DNA of 64,000 nucleotides, from the NCBI GenBank assembly GCA_002419585.1, contig DIGJ01000012.1:1-64000 (forward strand), written 5' to 3'. The DNA is from Lachnoclostridium sp. UBA5725 (GTDB taxonomy: Bacteria > Bacillota > Clostridia > Lachnospirales > Lachnospiraceae). The position numbers and the translations under genes were made by a program. Positions 1 through 8,576 of the stretch are shown here, piece by piece. The notes beneath the pieces were generated by a model that searched no databases, was not told the DNA's origin, and saw only the letters and a program-made list of their open reading frames with translations. Each line of letters starts with the position of its first letter. Positions within the stretch are counted from its first letter, which is position 1.

Positions 1-130
1 CTCCTCATTTCTTATAGTTATGAGGGATAAGTATACCATATGGAGTCCGAATGGGACATAATCATATGTGGTATTTAAAGACATTATCAGAAATGGGGCA
101 TAAGATATAAAGACTTTTCTTAAAAAAGTA

Positions 131-159
131 TTGACAAAATAATTTAAGTCGCATATGAT
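131..159 (+). promoter_or_regulatory. Promoter of the T-box/trpXYZ-type operon
   Basis: A perfect -35 TTGACA (131-136), a 17-bp spacer and -10 TATGAT (154-159) lie just upstream of the T-box leader. The predicted start is near 166, which gives a leader of about 290 nt before the terminator. No gene is visible between base 1 and this promoter. Confidence 0.75.
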
Positions 160-174
160 AACTATAATCTAAAA

Positions 175-459
175 AACAAGAAACCGTTGAAAAAGACGAG
201 TATTACTATACACCCATTTCCAGAGAGTGACGATACGCTGAGAAGTCGCAATGAAGCATAGTAAGAATGGACTTTTGAGGGCAGGCCGAAAGGTAGTTGA
301 TACCGAGTAGTTTCTGATGGGATCTCAACCCATTATCAATGAGCTTATGTGTTAGCATAAGACTGAGTGGATATACAACGTAAACGTATATCATATTAGG
401 GTGGCACCGCAGGTTAATCTCTTGTCCCTTTGCATATTGCAGGGATGGGAGTTTTTTTT
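175..459 (+). promoter_or_regulatory. T-box riboswitch, UGG (Trp) specifier, with terminator
   Basis: The conserved T-box AGGGTGGCACCGC is at 398-410. It is followed by an 11-bp terminator hairpin (419-429 with 441-451) and a run of eight T. Stem I closes by pairing of AAAAG near 190 with CTTTT at 272-276. On its 3' side the loop-E GAA (265-267) is directly followed by TGG (268-270) and A, the usual specifier position, so the decoded amino acid is read as tryptophan. Uncharged tRNA-Trp should stabilise the antiterminator and switch on the downstream transporter. T-box identity is very secure; the specifier call comes from hand folding but agrees with the genes that follow. Confidence 0.9.
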
Positions 460-533
460 ATACCTAAAATCACTAAAACTCGCGTTTTCTTCGTTTTTTT
501 GAATAAACTATCTAATTATTAGGAGGATTTATT

Positions 534-1550
534 ATGAAAAAACTAACTTGTATTACCATGGTAACTTTATTAACCGCTGCACTCTTCACCGGATGCTCTA
601 ATTCTGGAACTTCTTTGGGCTCAAACAAGACAACTGATAATCAAAAAACATTAAAAATCGGAATTACTCAAATTGCACCTCATGCTTCTTTGGATAATTG
701 CCGTGAAGGCTTTATCAAAGGACTTGCAGATGCAGGATTTGTTGATGGAGATAATATTACCATCGATTACAAAAATGCAGAAGGCGAACCTTCCAATGCC
801 ACTATGATTACTGATAATTTTGTTGCAAAAAAATATGACATGATTTGTGCAATTGCAACACCAACTGCAATGGCCGCTTTTAATTCAACGCAAGGGACAG
901 ACATCCCAGTTATTTTTACAGCTGTTTCCGATCCAGTTTCTGCAGAGCTTGTAAAATCTTTGGAAGCGCCAGAAACGAATTGTACGGGAACCAGCGATGC
1001 ACTTCCATTGGAGCAGCAGATGCAATTAATTCGTGCAATGATGCCGGATGCAAAAACAATTGGAATACTCTATACCACCAGTGAAGTTAACTCTTTGACT
1101 CATTTGGAAAAATTCGAGGAGCTTGCTCCAACTTATGGATTTACCATTGAAGCTGTGGGAGTAAATGTTGCTTCTGATATTCCACTTGCAATGGATAATC
1201 TCGTAACGAAATGTGATGTAATAAACAACTTTACCGATAACAATGTGGTAAATAACTTAGATACGGTACTTGCAAAGGCAAACGATGCTGGTATTCCAGT
1301 GTTTGGCTCCGAACAAGAACAAGTAAAAAAAGGCTGTGTAGCTGCTCAAAACATTGATTATTATGAGCTTGGTATTACCACTGGCAAAATGGCCGGTAAG
1401 GTATTAAACGGAGAAGACATTTCTAAAATGCCAGTAGAAGTAATCTCTGCATGTACTCCGGTTGCCAATCAGGAAGCATTGGATCGTTTTTCCCTTAGCA
1501 TTACAGATGAATACAAAGATAGCGTGACTTACCTTACTGCAGGGGAATAA
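534..1550 (+). CDS. trpX: TrpX-type ABC transporter substrate-binding lipoprotein
   Basis: Extracytoplasmic binding protein of the ABC_sub_bind family (PF04392), predicted to be lipid-anchored. The start is fixed by AGGAGG 10 nt upstream. Residues 1-20 form a type II signal peptide with lipobox FTGC and the lipidated Cys at 21. The mature part is the two-lobed periplasmic-binding-like fold (about 42-335) typical of this family in length. It is first of three genes (binding protein, permease, ATPase), 54 bp before the permease. The Trp T-box upstream matches the known Firmicute trpXYZ tryptophan transporter arrangement, so tryptophan or a related aromatic compound is the inferred substrate; family members without such context carry other ligands. 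Confidence 0.85.
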   Translation: MKKLTCITMVTLLTAALFTGCSNSGTSLGSNKTTDNQKTLKIGITQIAPHASLDNCREGFIKGLADAGFVDGDNITIDYKNAEGEPSNATMITDNFVAKKYDMICAIATPTAMAAFNSTQGTDIPVIFTAVSDPVSAELVKSLEAPETNCTGTSDALPLEQQMQLIRAMMPDAKTIGILYTTSEVNSLTHLEKFEELAPTYGFTIEAVGVNVASDIPLAMDNLVTKCDVINNFTDNNVVNNLDTVLAKANDAGIPVFGSEQEQVKKGCVAAQNIDYYELGITTGKMAGKVLNGEDISKMPVEVISACTPVANQEALDRFSLSITDEYKDSVTYLTAGE

Positions 1551-1604
1551 ATAAGAAAAACAGAATAATAATACCAACAAGAAGAAAACAAGAAGGGCAA
1601 TATT

Positions 1605-2483
1605 ATGATTGAAATCTTATTATCACTTTTAATAGGTGTCTTAGAGCAAGGATTCATTTATGGAATCCTTGCTTTAGGAATTTATATTACTTATAGCATA
1701 TTAGACTTTCCGGACCTATCCGTAGATGGCACGTTTCCGCTTGGAGCTGCCATGACTGCCATGCTCATCTTCCATGGAGTGAACCCATGGCTTGCAATCC
1801 TGGCATCTTTCCTGACTGGATGTTTTGCCGGATTTCTAACCGGAATCTTTCATGTCGTATTCAAGATCAAGGATTTGTTAGCAGGAATCATCACGATGAC
1901 CGGTCTTTACTCCATCAATTTAATGATAGCGGGTGGAAAAGCTATTTTGCCAATTACAAACGCGAACACAATATTTAATAGTGGAATCTTTCAAAATTTC
2001 AGTGCTCTTTTGATTATTTTTATTTGTATTGTAGTGATTAAACTACTACTTGACTGGTACTTTAAAACACAGTCCGGAATACTCCTTCGTGCGGTTGGTG
2101 ATAATCATGCCGTTGTAACGATGCTTGCAAAAGATCAGGGTAAGGTAAAAATATTGGGACTTATGTTATGTAATGGTCTTGCTGCTACAGCCGGCTCCAT
2201 CCTATGTCAACAGCAGAGAAATTTTGATGTAAATTCAGGTACTGGTATGCTTGTCATGGGATTGGCCTCTGTTATCATTGGTGTCTCCATCTTATCATTC
2301 ATGTCATTTTTAAAGGGTACCACAATGGTAATTTTTGGATCAATTATTTATAAGACATGTCTTGCCGTTGCATTATATTTCAACTTCAACCCAAACAATC
2401 TAAAACTTTTGATGGCAAGTATTTTCCTGATCGCGCTAGTATCAAAAGATTTATTAAGGAAGGGAGGGAGCAAAAATGCTTAA
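1605..2483 (+). CDS. trpY: TrpY-type ABC transporter permease
   Basis: Integral membrane permease of the BPD_transp_2 family (PF02653, the family of branched-chain amino acid and sugar permeases). It has 292 residues with roughly eight to nine hydrophobic segments spread over the whole length and a short basic tail. It starts 54 bp after the lipoprotein gene and overlaps the ATPase gene by 8 bp, which suggests translational coupling. With its neighbours it should form the membrane pore of the T-box-controlled uptake system. The transport substrate is inferred from the T-box, not from the permease sequence itself. Confidence 0.85.
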   Translation: MIEILLSLLIGVLEQGFIYGILALGIYITYSILDFPDLSVDGTFPLGAAMTAMLIFHGVNPWLAILASFLTGCFAGFLTGIFHVVFKIKDLLAGIITMTGLYSINLMIAGGKAILPITNANTIFNSGIFQNFSALLIIFICIVVIKLLLDWYFKTQSGILLRAVGDNHAVVTMLAKDQGKVKILGLMLCNGLAATAGSILCQQQRNFDVNSGTGMLVMGLASVIIGVSILSFMSFLKGTTMVIFGSIIYKTCLAVALYFNFNPNNLKLLMASIFLIALVSKDLLRKGGSKNA

Positions 2484-3249
2484 CTTAGAACACATTGATA
2501 AGACCTTTTATCGTGGTACCGTAAATGAAACTCCTATTTTCACAGATTTTAACTTAACCGTAGAAAAAGATCAGTTTATCTCGGTCATTGGAAGCAACGG
2601 TTCAGGTAAAAGTACCTTATTAAACATCATCTGCGGTTCTCTTCCAATTGATAATGGTTGTTTGCTTTTAAACGATCAGGACATCACAAAAATGAAAGAT
2701 TTTAAGCGTTCTGAATTTATAGCACGTGTTTATCAAGACCCGGCGAAAGGCTCTTGCGCTTCTTTTTCGATTCTGGAAAATATGGCACTTGCTGACAATA
2801 AAGGTAAGCCTTTTCTATTTAAAAAAGCGGTAAACAAAGATCGTATTGATTTTTATCGCACACAATTGGAAAAGCTTCATCTGGGACTAGAAAATCGGAT
2901 TCACGATAACGTAGGCAATCTATCTGGGGGGCAACGACAGGCACTTGCAATGATTACTGCGACTCTCACTCCAAATAAAATCTTAATTCTAGATGAACAT
3001 ACGGCGGCACTTGATCCGAAAACGAGTGAAATCATAATGGAGCTTACCAACGAAATCGTAACCGAAAAAAAGCTGACTACGATTATGGTAACGCATAACT
3101 TAAAGTTTGCTATCTCCTATGGAAACCGAATCCTTATGATGCATCAGGGCGAATGTATTATTGATAAATGCGGAGATGAAAAAAATAATCTGGCGCTTTC
3201 TGAAATTCTGGATAAATTTAATGAAATCAGTATTGAGACTGGAAATTAG
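2476..3249 (+). CDS. trpZ: TrpZ-type ABC transporter ATP-binding protein
   Basis: Cytoplasmic ATPase that powers the transporter. It has Walker A GSNGSGKST (39-47), signature LSGGQ (149-153), Walker B ILILDE (169-174) followed by the D-loop ALD, and an H-loop MVTH near 205. At 257 residues it is full length for a single-domain ABC ATPase. One minor variation: Walker B is followed by HTAAL rather than the usual PTAAL, which is common in this subfamily. The start codon lies inside the permease gene (8-bp overlap) behind the purine-rich AGGGAGGGAG. It is the last gene of the operon; the hairpin repeat at 3298-3384 lies 49 bp downstream. Confidence 0.87.
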   Translation: MLNLEHIDKTFYRGTVNETPIFTDFNLTVEKDQFISVIGSNGSGKSTLLNIICGSLPIDNGCLLLNDQDITKMKDFKRSEFIARVYQDPAKGSCASFSILENMALADNKGKPFLFKKAVNKDRIDFYRTQLEKLHLGLENRIHDNVGNLSGGQRQALAMITATLTPNKILILDEHTAALDPKTSEIIMELTNEIVTEKKLTTIMVTHNLKFAISYGNRILMMHQGECIIDKCGDEKNNLALSEILDKFNEISIETGN

Positions 3250-3297
3250 GAATCGAACTATAAGAAAAAAAGATGTGGAAAAAATGTAGGCTATGGT

Positions 3298-3384
3298 CAA
3301 TTTACGTCGCCGCGCACAAATAGCATCTGCTCTAACCTCAATACGGTTAGAGCAGATGCTATTTGTGCACGGCGGCGTAAATTG
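3298..3384. repeat. Dispersed hairpin repeat, short copy
   Basis: Two 40-bp arms (3298-3337 and 3345-3384) are inverted copies with only two mismatches, around a 7-bp loop TCAATAC. There is no T-run on either side, so it is not a standard terminator, although it could stop transcription from the trpXYZ operon. A relative lies at 55883-56062: both share CAATTT at the tip, GCGCACAAATAGC in the middle and TGCTCTAACC near the loop, and differ in between by changes that keep the arms paired. Confidence 0.85.
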
Positions 3385-3618
3385 GGATAAAGTTTATTAT
3401 ATTTGCATCATTTCCTTTTTCTTGTATAATCTGAGTTAGCAACAAAATGTCAGAAAAACTTGAAACATCTAAAATATGTTACTATAGGAACTTATTAAAA
3501 TAGGAGAAGCCTTGTTTTTGTTAGGTATTGTTCTTATCACTATTTATTTGATATAGCTTATTTCTATGATTTGATTATACATCTTAACAACCAAAACTGT
3601 GATTAAATGCTAGTTGCT
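3385..3618 (+). other. Intergenic stretch with an unassigned promoter-like motif
   Basis: No gene is recognised here. TTGCAT (3403-3408), 16 bp and TATAAT (3425-3430) make a rightward promoter-like match, but the next gene is on the opposite strand and no terminator or RNA fold was recognised. A 14-codon hydrophobic reading frame from TTG at 3512 follows a weak AGGAGA and is too short to support. Confidence 0.3.
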
Positions 3619-5427
3619 TTACTCGGATACAAACGCATTCTTTATATCAAATCCGTTCTTATAAAGAACCTCCATCTGAATATAGTGGTCTGTAATACTT
3701 TGTGGTGTCGCCCAGTTTCCAACAGTAGCGGTGGGCTGTACTTGCAAAAAGATTTTTTCGTCTTTGAAGGAAAATTCCCCAACCGTTGTGAAGCTAACTG
3801 AATTTAATTTGTCACCCCATTCTTTTTCAAGCGATGCTATGTCAATTTGAAGTCCCGTATCTTCTCCATCGATTGCCATAGTTAATACGCCATCTAACTG
3901 TTGATACGTAAGTCTATTATTTATGATATCGCTCCAGTTGGCAGCAGTGAATAAATTGTCAGTCCAGCCACCTTCTTGACTCTTTTCTAAAATATGTAGA
4001 TCATTAAAGGCAATCCCGGTACCACTTGCACTTCTCAAAATCATTGCTATTTCTTTCATTCCATCCTGATCATAATCCTTATATTGTATTTCAGGAAGTT
4101 CGCCATAGATACCCCAGTCGATATCGAGTACCTGAATCTCACTTCCTTGCCTTAAACATATTCCATGTAGTGTATAGGTCCCCTCTTCCTCCCCATTTAC
4201 TTTCAATCCGTAAACATAAATATCCTCACTTGGGATATCAGCGATTAAGGCAACCGTCTTATCACTTTCTAAAAAGGAATTCCATTCATCACTAGTTTTA
4301 ATTAAATCCTCCGGTAGTTTCGTTTGCTCCGAAATAAGCCTAATCTGCCCATACCATTTTAATTTATCAGAAGCGGTTGGTTTTTTATCTTCATTCGTAA
4401 AAACTACCATGGCACTTATCACTGCGATGAAAAGTAGAATAATAAAAATTATGATTCTTCCGCTTCTCTTCTTCCCATTATTAAAAATATTTTTTAATCG
4501 ATGCTTAAGTGTTTTTGTATCATTAAAACATGTCGTTAAGGAAACTTTTCTTATTTGCTGTTTATTAATACAAGAAAGAATGGTTTCGCCGTATGCTCTT
4601 TTGTCATCTTGCGTCATACCTTTTATTACCTCATCATCGCAAAAAAATTCCAAATCAATATCGGATTCTTTGCGAAGCAGATAGACAATCGGATTAAACC
4701 AGTGAACTGCATTTGCCAAAAGCAATATTAATTTGTACCACAAATCTCCATGTTTGTAATGTGTTAGTTCATGCTTGAAAATAAAGGTTAACTCTTCCTT
4801 CGAATAATGTTCCGAAGGTATTATCAAAACAGGAAAAACAAATCCCATAAGGGAAGGGCTTGCAATTTTATCGCATTCATAAACTTTTAAATGCTTTTTT
4901 AGATTCATGCTTGTGGAAAGTTCTGCTATTATTGTATTTGCACTCTCTAACGCAGAAGCCCTACTCCAACGAACTATTTGCTTCCTAAAGTATAGATATC
5001 CTATGATATGATAGAATAAAAATATCATACAGCCACTGCCCCAAACAATTAAGATAGCGTCCATCCAAGTAAAATAGTCTTTCATGTCCCTTTTGACTTG
5101 GTTCGGTAGTTCTGCGGCATTCGCAGCCTTCTTAGATACTTGTGTTGCTGCATCATTTACCGTATCCGTATTCTTTTTATCTAGCGTCGGTTGTGTCGTA
5201 TCCTCAAAAACGATATCGGAAGGAATATTCACCTGGATTGGTGCATTCGTAATGGAAATATTAAATGGAATAAGGAGCCGAAAAGCAAGGATTAACCATA
5301 TTAATTTTTTCCATTTCGCCGCATAGTGCTCATTGATAAAAAAAGAAAGCATTTTTACTGTTAGTATAACTATGCTTGTTGTAAAGGAAATCCCCAGAAA
5401 CGAAAGAAACCATTGATTTGTCATCAC
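3619..5427 (-). CDS. BlaR1/MecR1-type M56 family sensor metallopeptidase
   Basis: Membrane zinc metallopeptidase of family M56. Transmembrane segments lie near residues 8-28, 40-57 and 122-148; the zinc motif HELTH is at 219-223, and a further membrane segment at about 335-355 leads to an extracytoplasmic C-terminal region (about 370-602). In BlaR1 that region is a penicillin-binding sensor. Here no SxxK/KTG sensor was recognised and the domain is unassigned, so the signal may not be a beta-lactam. It overlaps the BlaI-type repressor gene by 4 bp (ATGA), the classic two-gene arrangement in which the protease inactivates the repressor. No target gene is adjacent; the trp-type operon upstream runs the other way. 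Confidence 0.85.
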   Translation of the reverse strand: MMTNQWFLSFLGISFTTSIVILTVKMLSFFINEHYAAKWKKLIWLILAFRLLIPFNISITNAPIQVNIPSDIVFEDTTQPTLDKKNTDTVNDAATQVSKKAANAAELPNQVKRDMKDYFTWMDAILIVWGSGCMIFLFYHIIGYLYFRKQIVRWSRASALESANTIIAELSTSMNLKKHLKVYECDKIASPSLMGFVFPVLIIPSEHYSKEELTFIFKHELTHYKHGDLWYKLILLLANAVHWFNPIVYLLRKESDIDLEFFCDDEVIKGMTQDDKRAYGETILSCINKQQIRKVSLTTCFNDTKTLKHRLKNIFNNGKKRSGRIIIFIILLFIAVISAMVVFTNEDKKPTASDKLKWYGQIRLISEQTKLPEDLIKTSDEWNSFLESDKTVALIADIPSEDIYVYGLKVNGEEEGTYTLHGICLRQGSEIQVLDIDWGIYGELPEIQYKDYDQDGMKEIAMILRSASGTGIAFNDLHILEKSQEGGWTDNLFTAANWSDIINNRLTYQQLDGVLTMAIDGEDTGLQIDIASLEKEWGDKLNSVSFTTVGEFSFKDEKIFLQVQPTATVGNWATPQSITDHYIQMEVLYKNGFDIKNAFVSE

Positions 5428-5813
5428 CTTTTCTCCTTATCTAATTCATTCAAATAGGTTTTTAGTTCTTGTAAATCAGCATGATTGATTACCTGATCGT
5501 CATATAAACTTGTAACAAGACTTTTCAAAGAATTTCCATACAGTTTTTCTAAAAATGATTTACTTTCTTGTATTTTATATTCATTCTCTTTTATCAGTGC
5601 AGAATATAGATTGGTTCGAGTCGTTCTGTCACAGTGTACAAATCCTTTTTCTGCTAGCCTTGCCAGAGAGGTCATCAAAGTTGATAATGACCATTTTCGC
5701 TTTTCCTTTAGCTGCTCCAATATATAACTAGAAGTAACTGATTCCTTACTATGCCATAGAATCAGCATAATTTCTAATTCTGCATCACCTAAACGTTTTA
5801 TTTTTGCATCCAT
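5424..5813 (-). CDS. BlaI/MecI/CopY family transcriptional repressor
   Basis: 129-residue winged-helix repressor with the family features: an N-terminal LGDAELEIMLILW helix start, a recognition region around 45-60, and a basic, charged C-terminal dimerisation part. Length is normal for BlaI (about 120-130). It is first gene of a two-gene operon with the M56 protease, whose start overlaps its stop. A perfect palindrome covers its own promoter (5864-5887), so autorepression is expected. BlaI-family repressors are normally cleaved by the partner protease when the sensor is activated. Confidence 0.9.
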   Translation of the reverse strand: MDAKIKRLGDAELEIMLILWHSKESVTSSYILEQLKEKRKWSLSTLMTSLARLAEKGFVHCDRTTRTNLYSALIKENEYKIQESKSFLEKLYGNSLKSLVTSLYDDQVINHADLQELKTYLNELDKEKR

Positions 5814-5863
5814 TTTTTCACTCCATTTCTACAATTATATGCGTATAATGTTATATTCATGTT

Positions 5864-5895
5864 AATATTATACTGCTGTATAATATTGTTGTCAA
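5864..5895 (-). promoter_or_regulatory. blaI-type promoter with palindromic operator
   Basis: On the minus strand there is a perfect consensus promoter: TTGACA (complement of 5890-5895), 17 bp, TATAAT (complement of 5867-5872). A perfect 10-bp inverted repeat, AATATTATAC-TGCT-GTATAATATT (5864-5887), spans the -10 box and spacer. It is the expected position for a BlaI-family operator. Confidence 0.75.
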
Positions 5896-6026
5896 TTAAT
5901 CTTTTCGTTTAAACACATTCCGTGAACCGATAACCGAGCAAAAAGAATATGACGATTACTTCCTTTACTATTTAAATCATTTATGCTATCATTTAATTTA
6001 TTATTTTATGGAGGAAAAGAAATACA

Positions 6027-7352
6027 ATGGAATCAGAACCTGATCCTGCGAATTTAACGTCGCAATTTATTTTAATTTTTATATTAACATTACTGAATGC
6101 TTTTTTAGCAGCATCTGAGATGGCTATCGTATCATTAAACAAAAACAAATTAAAAATGATGGCTGAAGACGGAAATAAAAAAGCAAATCTTTTAATCAGT
6201 CTTTTAGCAGAACCAACCAAGTTCTTATCTACAATACAAGTAGGAATCACGTTTGCCGGTTTTTTTAGTAGTGCATCGGCAGCTACTGGAATATCAAAAT
6301 ACTTTGGACAATATTTAGACCAATTAAGTATTCCTTATAGCAATCAAATAGCATTAATTATTGTGACAATTATCTTATCATTCTTAACCTTGGTCTTTGG
6401 AGAATTATTTCCGAAACGAATCGCGCTGCAAAAACCAGAATCAATTGCCATGTTTGCGGTAAGACCAATCTTGTTTTTATCAAAAATTACCGCTCCTTTT
6501 GTGCGTCTATTATCCTCTTCTACTAATATATTAGTTCGGATCATTGGCCTTGATAAAGAAAACCTAGACGAAATGGTTTCAAAGGAAGAAATAAAATCAT
6601 TGGTTGAAGTCGGACAAGAAAATGGTGTTTTTAATGAAACCGAAAAAGACATGATAAACAGTATTTTTGAGTTTGACAATAAATTAGCTACGGAAGTAAT
6701 GACTCCAAGACCTAAAGTATACTTAGTGGATGTCAAGAAGCCTCTTGGTGAATACTTAGACGAATTAATCGAGGAAGGTTACTCGAGAATACCGGTATTT
6801 GAAGATGATATTGATAATATTATTGGTATTCTTTATATCAAAGATTTGTTTGCAGAAGCTAGAAAACATGGCTTCGAGAATGTAAATGTTCGAAGCATAC
6901 TACAACCTGCATACTTTGTACCTGAAACAAAAAATATCGATGAATTATTTAAAGAACTACAAAACTCCAGAATACATTTGGCCGTATTAATTGATGAATA
7001 TGGTGGATTTTCAGGAATCGTAACAATTGAAGATTTAATTGAAGAAGTCATGGGTAATATTGAGGATGAATATGATAAAGAAGATTCATCGATTAAAAAA
7101 ATCGACAATGATACTTACATGATTGATGGAATGATTACACTCCATAATTTTAACGATTACTTCAATGTAAAGATCGAAAGTGATGATTATGATACGCTAA
7201 ATGGATTTCTGATTGACTTACTTGGACACATTCCGATGAGTGCGGAAGAAAAAAATATTGAATATGAAAACTTTATATTTAAAATAGAAGAAATCCAAGA
7301 AAAACGAATCGAAAAAATTAAGGTATATGTTCAAAAACAAGCTTCCTTATAA
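6027..7352 (+). CDS. CNNM/CorC (hemolysin C-like) CBS-domain membrane protein
   Basis: 441 residues with the standard architecture. An N-terminal CNNM (DUF21) membrane domain with three to four hydrophobic segments (about 8-165) is followed by a CBS pair (about 205-325; 'TEVMTPRPKV' marks its start) and a C-terminal CorC/HlyC transporter-associated domain (about 345-432). The family is linked to divalent cation, mainly Mg2+ or Co2+, export. The start follows GGAGGAAAAG about 9 nt upstream. It is a single-gene unit, divergent from the blaI-type operon, ended by the hairpin at 7371. The 'hemolysin' name is historical and not implied here. Confidence 0.88.
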   Translation: MESEPDPANLTSQFILIFILTLLNAFLAASEMAIVSLNKNKLKMMAEDGNKKANLLISLLAEPTKFLSTIQVGITFAGFFSSASAATGISKYFGQYLDQLSIPYSNQIALIIVTIILSFLTLVFGELFPKRIALQKPESIAMFAVRPILFLSKITAPFVRLLSSSTNILVRIIGLDKENLDEMVSKEEIKSLVEVGQENGVFNETEKDMINSIFEFDNKLATEVMTPRPKVYLVDVKKPLGEYLDELIEEGYSRIPVFEDDIDNIIGILYIKDLFAEARKHGFENVNVRSILQPAYFVPETKNIDELFKELQNSRIHLAVLIDEYGGFSGIVTIEDLIEEVMGNIEDEYDKEDSSIKKIDNDTYMIDGMITLHNFNDYFNVKIESDDYDTLNGFLIDLLGHIPMSAEEKNIEYENFIFKIEEIQEKRIEKIKVYVQKQASL

Positions 7353-7370
7353 GAATCAGTATCTGCATAA

Positions 7371-7410
7371 GAGGGATTAACCCAATCAAATGGGTTAATC
7401 CCTCTTTTCA
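7371..7410 (+). terminator. Rho-independent terminator of the CBS-protein gene
   Basis: 14-bp perfect stem (7371-7384 with 7391-7404), 6-nt loop, then TTTTCATTTC on the plus strand. The minus side lacks a T-run, so it mainly serves the plus-strand gene. Confidence 0.85.
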
Positions 7411-7414
7411 TTTC

Positions 7415-8413
7415 TTATTCAAAAAATTCTTTCGCAGCGTGATATCCTTGCGCATATAAAAACTGATACCGTTCATCACCTCTATTAATATTAAAATCAA
7501 TTGGATTAATACCGTTTGCATTGATTACGATAGATCTTTCTTTATTTAATGGACTACTATCATAGCTTTCTTGCTGTATGTACGAGGATAACTGCAATAG
7601 GCTTTCTATATACTCAAGTAGATTTTCAATCTGCGAATACTTTAGTCTACTTAGAAATCTTACCCCTACTGTTTCCATATTCTTACCATAGAGCAATTTA
7701 GAATTAAACTTTGTAGTATCAAATATCGTTAACGGATAGTTATTCATGGCACCTCCGTCACAATACACATGCTGTGCAACATTACCAGATTTATTAACAT
7801 CCTCCGTCTTCACTGCTTCAAAAAGAAGAGGTATCGACATCGAAATTCGCACCGCCTGTGCTACCTCCATATTCGGAGTAGTCTCAAATGAGAATAATTT
7901 TGATTTTTTCATTGATAGATTGGTGCCTATGATGTACAAATCTAAAAAGGAACGATTGTTTTTATGTATGTAGGGATTTTTGAAATCAGAAAAAGTGTAA
8001 GGTGGTAGTTTCTTGCTACGATCAAATTGCTCCGCTATTACCCTATTTATCCAAGAATAAAAATACTCCGTTGAATACCAGCCATACTGATGAATCAGTC
8101 TGTAAATACAATTGATATCACCAAATAACCCCTCCATGATTTCTTTCAACTCTTTTGGTATAAATGATAATTCATCAAATTCATTCTTTTCTGGTATCTT
8201 TTTATAATCTAGGGAATACGAAATTTTATCGATTTCTTCAAAGGTAAGATTTAAGCTTGCAATACAGGCAGTTATCGCTCCAGCAGAGGTACCGGCAATC
8301 CGTTCAACCTCTTTCATCTGTCCGTTTTGATACATATAATCCAATACGCCAAGATAGGCGATTCCTAATATTCCCCCACCTTCAAATACAAGATTTTTAA
8401 TTTGTCTTTTCAT
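7415..8413 (-). CDS. Patatin-like phospholipase
   Basis: Serine lipid acyl hydrolase with the patatin Ser-Asp dyad: oxyanion-loop GGGILG and nucleophile motif GTSAG in the first third, and catalytic DGG followed by AMNNYP in the last third. I chose the ATG at 8411-8413 (MKRQIKNLVFEGGG) because the patatin fold starts right there. The frame is open 39 codons further, to 8530, but that extension is a hydrophobic stretch not seen in the family and would run into the promoter region of the divergent rsmH-like gene. At 332 residues it is normal for bacterial patatins. No neighbouring lipid genes give context; the substrate is unknown. Confidence 0.85.
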   Translation of the reverse strand: MKRQIKNLVFEGGGILGIAYLGVLDYMYQNGQMKEVERIAGTSAGAITACIASLNLTFEEIDKISYSLDYKKIPEKNEFDELSFIPKELKEIMEGLFGDINCIYRLIHQYGWYSTEYFYSWINRVIAEQFDRSKKLPPYTFSDFKNPYIHKNNRSFLDLYIIGTNLSMKKSKLFSFETTPNMEVAQAVRISMSIPLLFEAVKTEDVNKSGNVAQHVYCDGGAMNNYPLTIFDTTKFNSKLLYGKNMETVGVRFLSRLKYSQIENLLEYIESLLQLSSYIQQESYDSSPLNKERSIVINANGINPIDFNINRGDERYQFLYAQGYHAAKEFFE

Positions 8414-8576
8414 CCGAATTCTCATTCCTATTATTATTGTTAAATATATGATGAAATAAGTGAAAGATGAATATTGAAGGACCTTATTCAATCGGTTGGT
8501 GTTGCTTAAATATATGGTATCTGCTATCATATATTTTGTATCAAAATCAAAAAAGCTAAGAGAATGAGGGACTCAA

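Noticed and set aside
206..394. 62-codon minus-strand frame in the first 400 bp
   Set aside because: It lies entirely within the T-box leader, which explains the sequence conservation here.
3512..3556. 14-codon hydrophobic frame from a TTG after AGGAGA
   Set aside because: Too short, rare start codon, weak ribosome site; no supporting feature downstream.
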